Part shown: positions 1 to 6,743 of the stretch, piece after piece | Layout: the number at the start of each line of letters is the position of its first letter | How positions within the stretch are numbered: position 1 is the stretch's first letter | NCBI RefSeq assembly: GCF_022749495.1 | Contig: NZ_CP094241.1 | Span: 868,001-932,000, forward strand | Source: Neisseria macacae ATCC 33926 | GTDB lineage: Bacteria; Pseudomonadota; Gammaproteobacteria; Burkholderiales; Neisseriaceae | Length of the DNA: 64,000 bases | Direction: 5' to 3' | Translations under genes and position numbers: made by a program | Notes under the pieces: generated by a model | Database searches by the model: none | Seen by the model: only the letters and a program-made list of their open reading frames with translations | What the model was told of the DNA's origin: nothing

Positions 1-178
1 CCGAAACCAAAAATATCGGCCAGAACCATAGATGCGCGGACGATGTATTCATCATCGGCAACCAATGGATAACCGGCGAGCAGTGAAAATGTATCTTCGT
101 GGATTGAAAAACTGATTTGGTCGATGAATGCGGAATTGGCTTTACCACGACGCAAAGGAACTTCAATCAAACGGCCTT
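1..178. repeat. Left arm of 178-bp inverted repeat (partner 657-834)
   Basis: Base x in 1-178 pairs with base 835-x. I compared the arms by eye and saw no mismatch; the left arm may continue beyond the window. Both arms code for the same initiator segment (from about codon 66 onward). The spacer, 179-656, holds the complete rep 5' end, a small gene and the likely promoter, all pointing left. Confidence 0.9.
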
Positions 179-371
179 TTGAATCAGTCAAGAAGGTAGT
201 GTATTTTTCAAAAGTTTCTTGTTCGGTACTCAAAGCCGCCTCGGTTTCTGCTCCCCCCCTGTTAGATAAGGGGGGCGCCATATCGGCGCATGAAGCCGCC
301 TTTGGCGCGTCGCTTACGCTGCCGCCGCTAAACGCGGCTTCATGCGCTTTTTTGGTGCTGATGTTTTTCAT
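1..371 (-). CDS. Filamentous phage replication initiation protein, 5' part (runs off left edge)
   Basis: Read on the minus strand, an ATG at 371 opens a frame that starts MKNISTKKAHEAAF and continues without a stop to base 1. From about codon 68 (LIEVPLRRGKANSAF) it is the same protein as the plus-strand initiator at 665-1789, so this is a second Rep gene of the Rep_trans / RstA-like family, which starts rolling-circle replication of filamentous phage DNA. Its ATG overlaps the stop of the small gene upstream (ATGA), suggesting translational coupling. The N-terminal 67 codons hold a C7/G6 hairpin and a 14-bp inverted repeat. Only about 123 codons are inside the window; whether the rest is intact cannot be seen. 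It may belong to a second prophage facing left. Confidence 0.8.
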   Translation of the reverse strand, partial: MKNISTKKAHEAAFSGGSVSDAPKAASCADMAPPLSNRGGAETEAALSTEQETFEKYTTFLTDSKGRLIEVPLRRGKANSAFIDQISFSIHEDTFSLLAGYPLVADDEYIVRASMVLADIFGF

Positions 372-586
372 TGGGACACCTCTTTGCTGATGATTTCGCG
401 GACAGACAAACGACCGTATTCATTGGCGGCATTTCTAATCTTTGAAATACGGTCAGGTGAAGAGATAGGAAAATTAACGGTTTTAAGGCAACGAGTAACG
501 TCAGAATCGTCTTTGAAAATACGAACGATGAAAGATTTTGGAAATTTAGGCGGTTCGGGATTGACGGTGTAGAAGACGATGCACAT
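368..586 (-). CDS. Small phage protein preceding the initiator gene
   Basis: A 72-residue basic protein (starts MCIVFYTVNPEPPKFPKSF, ends REIISKEVSQ). The ATG at 586 is the first good start after a minus-strand hairpin at 632-647. The stop overlaps the ATG of the leftward initiator gene, so the two are probably cotranslated. Filamentous phages of this type carry a small cytoplasmic gene ahead of rep; I do not recognise a named family. It has no transmembrane segment or signal peptide. The gene lies wholly inside the spacer between the two inverted initiator copies, so an inversion would reassign it to the rightward copy. Confidence 0.55.
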   Translation of the reverse strand: MCIVFYTVNPEPPKFPKSFIVRIFKDDSDVTRCLKTVNFPISSPDRISKIRNAANEYGRLSVREIISKEVSQ

Positions 587-631
587 AAGAAAAGCCCCTT
601 TTGTTAAAGAGGCTTTACGATTGTTAAAAAT

Positions 632-659
632 GCCCCTGTGATGGGGCGCAATATATAAG
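632..659 (-). terminator. Hairpin upstream of the leftward phage genes
   Basis: GCCCC (632-636) pairs with GGGGC (643-647) around a 6-nt loop. Read on the minus strand the stem is followed by ATTTTT (bases 631-626), so it looks like an intrinsic terminator for leftward transcription arriving from the right, insulating the leftward rep unit. Confidence 0.45.
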
Positions 660-834
660 GCCGTTTGATTGAAGTTCCTTTGCGTCGTGGTAAAGCCAAT
701 TCCGCATTCATCGACCAAATCAGTTTTTCAATCCACGAAGATACATTTTCACTGCTCGCCGGTTATCCATTGGTTGCCGATGATGAATACATCGTCCGCG
801 CATCTATGGTTCTGGCCGATATTTTTGGTTTCGG
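657..834. repeat. Right arm of 178-bp inverted repeat (partner 1-178)
   Basis: Mirror copy of 1-178. It begins at AAGGCCGTTTGATTG, immediately after an AT-rich stretch, and is the point where the rightward initiator gene loses its normal N-terminal codons. Confidence 0.9.
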
Positions 835-1789
835 TATTACCGAAAAAGCCAAGCATTCGGGTGGTCGTTTTTATGATTCATGCTGGTTGATGGGTACAGA
901 CAATGCCCAATATGGCCGCGTCCATTTTGGTGGGCAAAACAATACCATGCTGATTGAAGTCACGGCCACAGGTTGCAATGCAGCATCTGACGGTTGGGAA
1001 TCACGACTTTATAACTTCATCCTACAGGCAGTCCGTCCCAAAATTACCCGTATCGACATTGCCAAAGACTTTTTTCAAGGCGAATACACGCCCGAGCAGG
1101 CCAAAGCCGACCGTCTCGCCGGTAAGTTCACAAACCATCACATGATGCCCGATGGCGAATCAGTCGGCACGGATTGGGAATCAAACAACGGCAAGGGCAA
1201 AACCTACTATGTAGGCTCCCGTGAATCGTCCAAATACGTTCGCGTTTACGAAAAAGGCAAGCAACTTGGCGACAAAGAAAGCCAGTGGGTGCGTTTTGAA
1301 ATTGAATTCAAAGCCAAGGATATTGTGATTCCGTTCGAAGTATTGACAGTTCCGGGTGAGTATTTCGGCGGGGCATACCCTGTATGCGCCCAATTTCAAG
1401 AGAAAGCCAAACGCATCGAAGCAGTGAAAAAGAATCTTGAATTGACTTTTGAACGCTGCATCGAAGTAGCCAAAAACCAAGTCGGGCGCGCCATCAATGC
1501 CGCCAAATCCATGTTTCCACATAAAGACCGTTCGGAAATACTGGCCATGTTCGAAGCCGACCATGACTTATTGCCAAAACGCTTAAGCCTCGAAGTGTAT
1601 TCATGTACTGAAAACCATGCAACGGCCATACATGACAAACCCGAAGGCAGTTTATGGCTTAACGAATCTGCCCAAGTTTTACTTGAAATGGCCATCGAAC
1701 AAAAAAACAAAATGACGAAGCTCATCGAAGCCAAGCACGAAGAAGATTATCTGAATCTTATGTACGACCGATACGCATATAGATTTTAA
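665..1789 (+). CDS. Filamentous phage replication initiation protein, 5'-truncated copy
   Basis: 374 codons from a TTG at 665; the frame is closed upstream by TAA at 656-658. It is a Rep_trans / replication-initiation-factor family protein: it shows the RIDIAKDFFQGEYT motif (about residues 135-148) and the GSRESSKYVRVYEKGKQLG block (about 178-196) typical of CTX/MDA-type phage initiators, which nick the origin for rolling-circle replication. Compared with the leftward copy it lacks the first 67 codons and their ATG, and no ribosome site precedes the TTG. The remainder is intact to a natural end, followed 53 bp later by the next phage gene. It may be silent in the present arrangement. Family assignment is firm; activity is doubtful. 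Confidence 0.85.
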   Translation: MIEVPLRRGKANSAFIDQISFSIHEDTFSLLAGYPLVADDEYIVRASMVLADIFGFGITEKAKHSGGRFYDSCWLMGTDNAQYGRVHFGGQNNTMLIEVTATGCNAASDGWESRLYNFILQAVRPKITRIDIAKDFFQGEYTPEQAKADRLAGKFTNHHMMPDGESVGTDWESNNGKGKTYYVGSRESSKYVRVYEKGKQLGDKESQWVRFEIEFKAKDIVIPFEVLTVPGEYFGGAYPVCAQFQEKAKRIEAVKKNLELTFERCIEVAKNQVGRAINAAKSMFPHKDRSEILAMFEADHDLLPKRLSLEVYSCTENHATAIHDKPEGSLWLNESAQVLLEMAIEQKNKMTKLIEAKHEEDYLNLMYDRYAYRF

Positions 1790-1842
1790 AAGGCAAAACG
1801 CTGCCGCCTACAAGTGCAGTGTATTGGATAAGGAAACACATC

Positions 1843-2139
1843 ATGCAAATGCAAATTCAAGGCCAAATCATGGGCGTTAAACGCTTTAACGGCCAAATTG
1901 ACGGCAAAACTTTTGATTATTGCCGCGTCATCGTGTCTACACCGCTGGACAGCAGCCAAGGCAACGCATTAGGCAGCTCGGCTACCGAATACGACTACGG
2001 CGGCTCCGTGAATTTCGAACAGTTCAAAAGTCTGTCATTCCCTTTTGAAGCCTCTTTGACGGTTGAATTGGTTACCAACGGCAAAAGCCAAAAACTCAAA
2101 ATTTTAGGTTTTCAGCCTAAAACCCCAAACAAAGGCTAA
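1843..2139 (+). CDS. Small phage protein, probable ssDNA-binding protein
   Basis: 98 residues from ATG 1843 (MQMQIQGQIMGVKRF), preceded by AAGGA at about 1830. It is hydrophilic with alternating beta-like strands and ends in a basic FQPKTPNKG tail. Its size and position directly after the initiator match the single-stranded-DNA-binding protein slot of filamentous phages (gene V-like), which coats the strand made by rolling-circle replication. This role is inferred from order and size only; I do not see a diagnostic motif. It is followed after 3 bp by the next gene. Confidence 0.6.
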   Translation: MQMQIQGQIMGVKRFNGQIDGKTFDYCRVIVSTPLDSSQGNALGSSATEYDYGGSVNFEQFKSLSFPFEASLTVELVTNGKSQKLKILGFQPKTPNKG

Positions 2140-2142
2140 AAC

Positions 2143-2340
2143 ATGACAATTACCCGCGTTTACATTGTTCAGTCACGGGAAACGGGCGACTTCCTTTATC
2201 CGTCTGATACGGGTGATGTCGGGCATACACCGTTTGTCAATGAAGCCGGTTATTTCTACGACCGAAACGAAGCGGTAGAAACTGCTTTAGAAGAAATCGG
2301 GGATAACTTTATTGTCTTCAGCTTTTTATCAGAATTTTAA
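2143..2340 (+). CDS. Small acidic phage protein of unknown function
   Basis: 65 residues, MTITRVYIVQSRETGDFLY to FSFLSEF. The start lies 4 bp after the previous stop, in the AAAGGCTAAAACATG context, so it is very likely in the same operon. It is acidic, soluble, and has no signal peptide. Equivalent short genes sit between the DNA-binding protein and coat genes in Neisseria filamentous prophages. Function not recognised. Confidence 0.55.
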   Translation: MTITRVYIVQSRETGDFLYPSDTGDVGHTPFVNEAGYFYDRNEAVETALEEIGDNFIVFSFLSEF

Positions 2341-2416
2341 TTCAGGCTACAGGTGCGGTCTGAATAATAGCAAAAGCACCTATTTAATTTTGTTTAACTC
2401 ACTAAAGGAAAACATC

Positions 2417-2635
2417 ATGAAATTGATGAACACTTGCCGTAAATACGGCGCAAAACTGGCAGTAGTTGCTGCCGCTCCCTTGGCTCTGGCCACATCTGCC
2501 TATGCCGCTTTGCCCGAAGCCGCAAAAACAGGTATTGATTCAGCGAAAGCCGACGGCCTTGAAGCAGGCTGGTTGGTAGTCGGCGTATTTGCCGCCCTGT
2601 TCGTCATTGCCATCGTGAAACGCTTGTTGCGATAA
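2417..2635 (+). CDS. Major coat protein (pVIII-like) precursor
   Basis: 72 residues from ATG 2417, preceded by AAAGGAAAA. A signal peptide of about 30 residues ends in TSAYA before ALPEAAKTG; the mature protein is about 42 residues with an amphipathic/acidic N-terminus, one membrane helix (GWLVVGVFAALFVIAIV) and a basic KRLLR tail. This is the architecture of a filamentous phage pVIII: inserted in the inner membrane, then assembled around the ssDNA with the basic end facing DNA. A longer frame from 2312 exists but would put 35 residues before the signal peptide and is unlikely. Flanked by the DNA-binding and coat-like genes. Confidence 0.85.
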   Translation: MKLMNTCRKYGAKLAVVAAAPLALATSAYAALPEAAKTGIDSAKADGLEAGWLVVGVFAALFVIAIVKRLLR

Positions 2636-2647
2636 CAGGTAATTAAG

Positions 2648-2923
2648 ATGTACTACCAAGTCGGGAATAAATGTCTTGAGCAAAGCCAAGCTGAAAACGT
2701 CTATTTCAGCTTGGTAGTACCTCAAATAACCCAAGATGGCAAAATCATCAAACCAGAGTACAACGGCACATTATGGAAACTGAACGGAGAGCCGATTAAA
2801 GCAGATTTGCCCAAATGCGATCCAGGCGAAAACCTCAAAAGCGGTTTGGAAACAGGCTGGCTTTTATTCGGCGTGATGGCGGCTGTGTATTTCGTATCCG
2901 TCCTAAAAAGGGTCTTGAGATGA
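2648..2923 (+). CDS. Coat-like minor protein with major-coat-type C-terminus
   Basis: 91 residues, ATG 2648 with GGTAATTAAG upstream. The N-terminal 60 residues are soluble, with two cysteines and no signal peptide. The last 26 residues (GLETGWLLFGVMAAVYFVSV plus LKRVLR) closely match the end of the major coat protein just upstream (GLEAGWLVVGVFAALFVIAI plus VKRLLR). It therefore probably shares the membrane anchor and virion-packing end of the coat, perhaps as a minor capsid or adaptor protein. That role is inferred. Its stop overlaps the ATG of the next micro-gene (ATGA). Confidence 0.65.
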   Translation: MYYQVGNKCLEQSQAENVYFSLVVPQITQDGKIIKPEYNGTLWKLNGEPIKADLPKCDPGENLKSGLETGWLLFGVMAAVYFVSVLKRVLR

Positions 2924-2991
2924 TGGACTTTTATTTCTATTTGGGACTGGCTGTACCTGTTTTAATAGGAGCGATTTTATTCAAGGATTGA
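2920..2991 (+). CDS. 23-residue membrane protein, pVII/pIX-like minor coat candidate
   Basis: A very short frame, MMDFYFYLGLAVPVLIGAIL then FKD, starting at ATG 2920 inside the previous stop (ATGA) and ending TGA 2989-2991. It is almost entirely one hydrophobic helix. Filamentous phages encode tiny tip proteins of about 30 residues (pVII and pIX in Ff) between the major coat and adsorption genes, which is exactly this position. Translation coupling supports it being real, but nothing except size, hydrophobicity and context supports the role. Confidence 0.5.
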   Translation: MMDFYFYLGLAVPVLIGAILFKD

Positions 2992-3054
2992 TACCTGATT
3001 AGGATAATGGCAAAATCCCAACTTTCTGCAACCGTTACGAAAGTTAGGATTTTT

Positions 3055-3357
3055 ATGTTGAATTTGAATATTAATGAAGAGTATTTGGCAAAACGTAAAT
3101 ATAACCAATTAGACGAATATTACGGGATGTCTATGGCTTATATTTATTGTGATTTGATTGCACAAAATTCGCGTGTTGCCGGTTCTGATTTCTATGCTTT
3201 ATCCAGGAATTTTTCGCATAGGTTTTTAGGGGCTTATTTGGAAATTAGGTTTCCTGATTACAGCATAGCTGTATATAAGATTGGTTCAGGAAATGACATT
3301 CTTTCATCAAAAGTATTCAGCGCTGATATTGAGTGCTTTAATTCTTTGTTCGAGTAG
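3055..3357 (+). CDS. Phage protein of unknown function
   Basis: 100 residues from ATG 3055 (MLNLNINEEYLAKRKYNQ), which has AGGA six bases upstream; an alternative ATG at 3007 adds 16 residues. Soluble, tyrosine-rich, no signal peptide. It overlaps the start of tspB by 65 bp in another frame, so the pair is probably translationally linked. It is AT-richer than the genes around it. Not recognised. Confidence 0.5.
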   Translation: MLNLNINEEYLAKRKYNQLDEYYGMSMAYIYCDLIAQNSRVAGSDFYALSRNFSHRFLGAYLEIRFPDYSIAVYKIGSGNDILSSKVFSADIECFNSLFE

Positions 3358-4894
3358 TGTTTTTGCTGCACAGACAAATTTTCAAATGGGAAATGGTGTA
3401 AATGCTAAAGTTGATGATGGTTTTAGGAATTTAATCAATAGAAGCTATACTCCACACTTTGAAAAATATGTATCAAAACAATCAGTATCTGCTGAAATAT
3501 TTCATTCTTCTACCGGAGCTTCATCGGCTGCCCGAATCGGCGCAACCGTTGTAGCAACCGTCTCCCGCCCAACAGTCCTATCCAGAGCCTACGGTCTAGT
3601 CACTCAAGGCGCAAGAATAGCAGCCTCCAGTCGAGGCAATCTCTACATAGGCGGCGCACTGCTCGCCTACGAAGCCTATAAAGCCGTCAAAGGCGATCTA
3701 GAGTCAGAAGGCTACATAGCAGACGAAAGCGGAACATTCCTAAAAACCTATGATGACGCCCTATGTATTGTGACTTGGCAAGGGGACAAAAAGGTTTACT
3801 CAAACTGTCTGCCACTGGATTCGTCCTTAGTACGAGCTTTTGAAAAAGGCGGACAAAGCCAAAAAGAAGCCGAATTTTTGTTGAAAAGCAGAACAGAACG
3901 CGAAGCGCGTAAATATTTCGAGCAACTCAAATCCCGCGATCATTGGTACGACGGCTATATTTTCAAAGAATGCAAAATTGGATCAATCAATGCCCGTTGC
4001 AGTGTTGAAAAAAAAGTCGATGAAAGAACCCCGATAATTTTCGAACGTTTGCAAAACCGACAATCCGAAGTCCTCACCCCTGAAAAATTCCTCGAAATCG
4101 CCACACCCGCAATCGACCGCAATCCGACGCCGTTTGTGGAAGGCGCCGGGCGTCCTGATTATAGCGAAGGTGTCCAAGTTGCCCCCGGAACATCAGTAAC
4201 CCTTGGCCCGGCGACAGGACAAGACGGCAGACCCTTCCAAATAACCATCAGCTTCACAACAGGCGCGGACGGCAACACAACCGCAACCGTCACCACAACC
4301 CCGCGCCCCGACCTCACACCGGGCAGTCCTGCCGCGCCAAAAAACAACCCAACCCCGACACCGGGCGAAAATGGCAAGCCAGGTTCACAACCCGACCCAA
4401 ATCCCGACGGAAAGCCAGGTTCGCAACCCGACCCAACGCCTGACGGCAGTCCGTCCGATAAAACAAAACCAGACCCCGACGGCAGTCCAAGCGGTAAAGA
4501 CAAACCTGATCCAAGTAATACCCCAGACGGCAAAGACGATCCAAAACCCGACGACAAGCCGAAAGAGGATGACAAACCAAAGCAAGATGGCGGGCTGTTG
4601 TGCGAAGTATTTCCGAACATCTTGGCATGCGACAAAATGGGCAAGCCCGAAGAAGGTATGTTTGACAGCATTACAATACCCCATATAACTGATGATACTA
4701 CGTGGAATACCGACAACTTCCTACCGCCAAACGGCGTTTGTCCTCAACCCAAAAGCTTCAACATTTGGGGCAGACCGGTACAAATCAGCTACGAACCGCT
4801 CTGCGTATTTATGCAAAATATCCGTTTTGCTGTTTTACTCGGATTCATTATCATGTCCGCCTTTATCGTTTTCGGCTCTTTAAGAAAGGGATAA
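3293..4894 (+). CDS. tspB: TspB-family protein (phage adsorption protein / IgG-binding virulence factor)
   Basis: 533 residues from ATG 3293. Signal peptide at 1-25 (ALILCSSSVFA); globular N-terminal part; a long Pro/Asp/Lys-rich linker at about residues 335-432 made of repeats such as NPDGKPGSQPDP and DGSPSDKTKPDP; then a cysteine-containing domain (LLCEVFPNILACDKMGKPEE) and a C-terminal membrane helix (FAVLLGFIIMSAFIVFGSL) with a short basic tail. This is the plan of Neisseria TspB, encoded by MDA-type prophages, and also that of filamentous phage pIII with its glycine-rich linkers. In meningococci TspB binds IgG; as a virion protein it would attach to the host. A TTG four codons upstream is an alternative start. 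The 5' half of the linker region is GC-rich compared with the AT-rich first 250 bp. Confidence 0.85.
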   Translation: MTFFHQKYSALILSALILCSSSVFAAQTNFQMGNGVNAKVDDGFRNLINRSYTPHFEKYVSKQSVSAEIFHSSTGASSAARIGATVVATVSRPTVLSRAYGLVTQGARIAASSRGNLYIGGALLAYEAYKAVKGDLESEGYIADESGTFLKTYDDALCIVTWQGDKKVYSNCLPLDSSLVRAFEKGGQSQKEAEFLLKSRTEREARKYFEQLKSRDHWYDGYIFKECKIGSINARCSVEKKVDERTPIIFERLQNRQSEVLTPEKFLEIATPAIDRNPTPFVEGAGRPDYSEGVQVAPGTSVTLGPATGQDGRPFQITISFTTGADGNTTATVTTTPRPDLTPGSPAAPKNNPTPTPGENGKPGSQPDPNPDGKPGSQPDPTPDGSPSDKTKPDPDGSPSGKDKPDPSNTPDGKDDPKPDDKPKEDDKPKQDGGLLCEVFPNILACDKMGKPEEGMFDSITIPHITDDTTWNTDNFLPPNGVCPQPKSFNIWGRPVQISYEPLCVFMQNIRFAVLLGFIIMSAFIVFGSLRKG

Positions 4895-4895
4895 T

Positions 4896-5189
4896 ATGCC
4901 GCTGCTCGCCGGATTGATTCCTCTTTTGGGAATCCTGTTAAAAATGCTGATTGTCCGCATGATTATTGCCACCGGCTTAACTTTTGTTACCTACGCCGGT
5001 TATGTAATCGCATTGGGTAAATTCAAGGAATACACCTTAAATGCTTTTAACTCCATGCCTTCTGATATTCTCAATTTGCTGTTAATTGGCGGTTTTGGTG
5101 AAGGTTTGGGTTATTTGTTTGGCGCATTCTCTTTTTATATCGGCATGGCTGCCTTGAATAAACTGACTTTCGTTTCTCCCGCGGGGTAA
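4896..5189 (+). CDS. DUF2523-type phage membrane protein (pVI-like)
   Basis: 97 residues with three hydrophobic stretches (about 3-27, 30-45, 63-90). The ATG lies one base after the tspB stop. DUF2523 proteins sit between the adsorption protein and Zot in filamentous prophages, the position of gene VI in Ff phage, whose product joins pIII to the virion end. Assignment is by position, size and hydrophobic pattern. Confidence 0.7.
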   Translation: MPLLAGLIPLLGILLKMLIVRMIIATGLTFVTYAGYVIALGKFKEYTLNAFNSMPSDILNLLLIGGFGEGLGYLFGAFSFYIGMAALNKLTFVSPAG

Positions 5190-5192
5190 TTT

Positions 5193-6368
5193 ATGATTTA
5201 TCTTTTCACCGGCAACATGGGTACGGGCAAGACTTCGCGCGTCGTGTCCATGATTCTGAACAACGAAGACGGTTTGTTTAAGATGAAGCTTGAAGATGGC
5301 ACTGAAGTAGACCGCCCGCTCTATTTCTGCCATATAGACGGCTTGGATAAACGTAAATTTAACGCGCATGAACTTACTGAAGAAGAAATCATGTCTGCAC
5401 CGTTGCGCGATATTATTCCGCAAGGCGCCGTATTGATTGTTGATGAAGCACACTATACCTATCCTGTGCGCGCATCAGGTCGCCCCGTTCCGCCCTATAT
5501 CCAAGAATTAACCGAACTCCGTCATCACGGCCATACGGTTATCTTGATGACCCAGCACCCTAGCCAGCTTGACGTATTTGTACGCAATCTCGTGTCAAAA
5601 CATACCCATCTTGAACGCAAAGCCGTGGGTATGAAGCAGTATTCTTGGTATAAGTGTGTAACGACCCTTGATAATCCCGCCGGTGTAACAGGTGTTGAAT
5701 CTGCGAGCTGGAAACCGCCTAAAGATGCCTTCAAGTATTACAAATCCTCAAGCCAACATCAGAAGTTTAAAAAGAATATTCCGCTTGCTGTTTGGGCTTT
5801 GATAGGTATATTTGCTTTCATGGCTTGGAAAGGCTACAACGTTTATCAAATTTATAAGCAAGGCACTGGCCAACAAGAACAGGTCGAACCACAGGAAGCA
5901 GCAGCCAGTCAGCCGCAAATGGAATTACCAACGGAATCAACCGAGCCAACGGCCAAAATTGATAACAGCCTAAACCCGACAGACTTTATCCCCAAGTTGG
6001 CAGAAAAACCCGAATCCAAACCGCTTTACGACAGCGTGCGCCAAGTTAAAACCTTTGAACGCTTGGCCGCCTGTATAGATGGCGGTAAAAGTGGTTGTAC
6101 CTGTTATAGCGACCAAGGCACGGCTCTGAAAGAAGTGACTAAGGCAATGTGTAAAGACTACGTCAAAAACGGAATGCCATTTAATCCTTACAAAGACCCA
6201 AGCACGACAGCACAGGCAGCGCTTGCACCGCAAATCCCGCCGACGACGACAGAATCAAACCAAATACTGACAATGGGCGGCAAATCGCCACAGAATTTGA
6301 TGTATGACGGCTATGTCGAAGCAGGATCGCAATTCCAACAGCGCGGCGGTATTGTTGGCACTAATTAA
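5193..6368 (+). CDS. zot: Zot-family filamentous phage assembly ATPase (pI-like)
   Basis: 391 residues. The N-terminal cytoplasmic domain has a Walker A motif GNMGTGKTS (residues 7-15) and a Walker B-like VLIVDEAH (about 81-88). A membrane helix follows at about 197-214 (IPLAVWALIGIFAFMAW), then a periplasmic Gln/Pro/Thr-rich C-terminus with a cysteine cluster (CIDGGKSGCTC). This is the zonular occludens toxin / gene I family: it drives virion extrusion through the inner membrane. It starts 3 bp after the DUF2523 gene and is the last gene of the phage operon; strong hairpins follow. Confidence 0.88.
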   Translation: MIYLFTGNMGTGKTSRVVSMILNNEDGLFKMKLEDGTEVDRPLYFCHIDGLDKRKFNAHELTEEEIMSAPLRDIIPQGAVLIVDEAHYTYPVRASGRPVPPYIQELTELRHHGHTVILMTQHPSQLDVFVRNLVSKHTHLERKAVGMKQYSWYKCVTTLDNPAGVTGVESASWKPPKDAFKYYKSSSQHQKFKKNIPLAVWALIGIFAFMAWKGYNVYQIYKQGTGQQEQVEPQEAAASQPQMELPTESTEPTAKIDNSLNPTDFIPKLAEKPESKPLYDSVRQVKTFERLAACIDGGKSGCTCYSDQGTALKEVTKAMCKDYVKNGMPFNPYKDPSTTAQAALAPQIPPTTTESNQILTMGGKSPQNLMYDGYVEAGSQFQQRGGIVGTN

Positions 6369-6372
6369 TTGA

Positions 6373-6431
6373 GCTGCTTTTTACCGTGTTGATGAAGCAC
6401 AAAAGGCGTAATCAACACGGTAAAAAGCAGC
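6373..6431. repeat. Perfect 21-bp inverted repeat after zot
   Basis: GCTGCTTTTTACCGTGTTGA plus T (6373-6393) is exactly complementary to 6411-6431, with a 17-nt loop. There is no T run after it, and a normal terminator follows, so it may be a phage intergenic signal (packaging hairpin or origin) rather than a terminator. Confidence 0.7.
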
Positions 6432-6439
6432 CACGGGGT

Positions 6440-6459
6440 GCGGGAACTCCCGCTTTTTT
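6440..6459 (+). terminator. Intrinsic terminator of the phage operon
   Basis: GCGGGA, 2-nt loop, TCCCGC, then six T. First of two terminators downstream of zot. Confidence 0.75.
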
Positions 6460-6551
6460 GAGTTTAAGCAATTTTATGTCTTCCGGAGACACCTAAAAAT
6501 TCAAAAACAGACAAAAATCAGCTCAACCGGACGCAATAAAATGCCAAAGCC

Positions 6552-6597
6552 AAAACCCGCAAACCGTTTTAAAAAAGACGGTTTGCGGGTTTTTGTT
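6552..6597 (+). terminator. Strong intrinsic terminator
   Basis: A 16-bp perfect stem (6552-6567 with 6578-6593), 10-nt loop, followed by TTTTGTTT. It separates the phage operon from the transposase gene. Confidence 0.8.
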
Positions 6598-6743
6598 TAG
6601 CGCAAAACAAAAGCCTGGGCGGTTTAGGCAGTAAAACGGCCAAAGTAAAAAGCTGGACAAAAGAAATGCCGAATCGCCCACTTATCCTAAAGATTGAATA
6701 CCATCATAGCCGTGCAAACAGGCTGAATCATAAGGAAAATGCA

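Noticed and set aside
124..572. Plus-strand frames of 88 and 76 codons at the left edge
   Set aside because: They are antisense to the leftward rep and its small upstream gene, which have a coherent start, ATGA overlap and a match to the rightward Rep.
4159..4716. Long minus-strand frame (185 codons, Gly/Ser/Pro-rich)
   Set aside because: Mirror of the TspB Pro/Asp repeat; composition is explained by the repeat.
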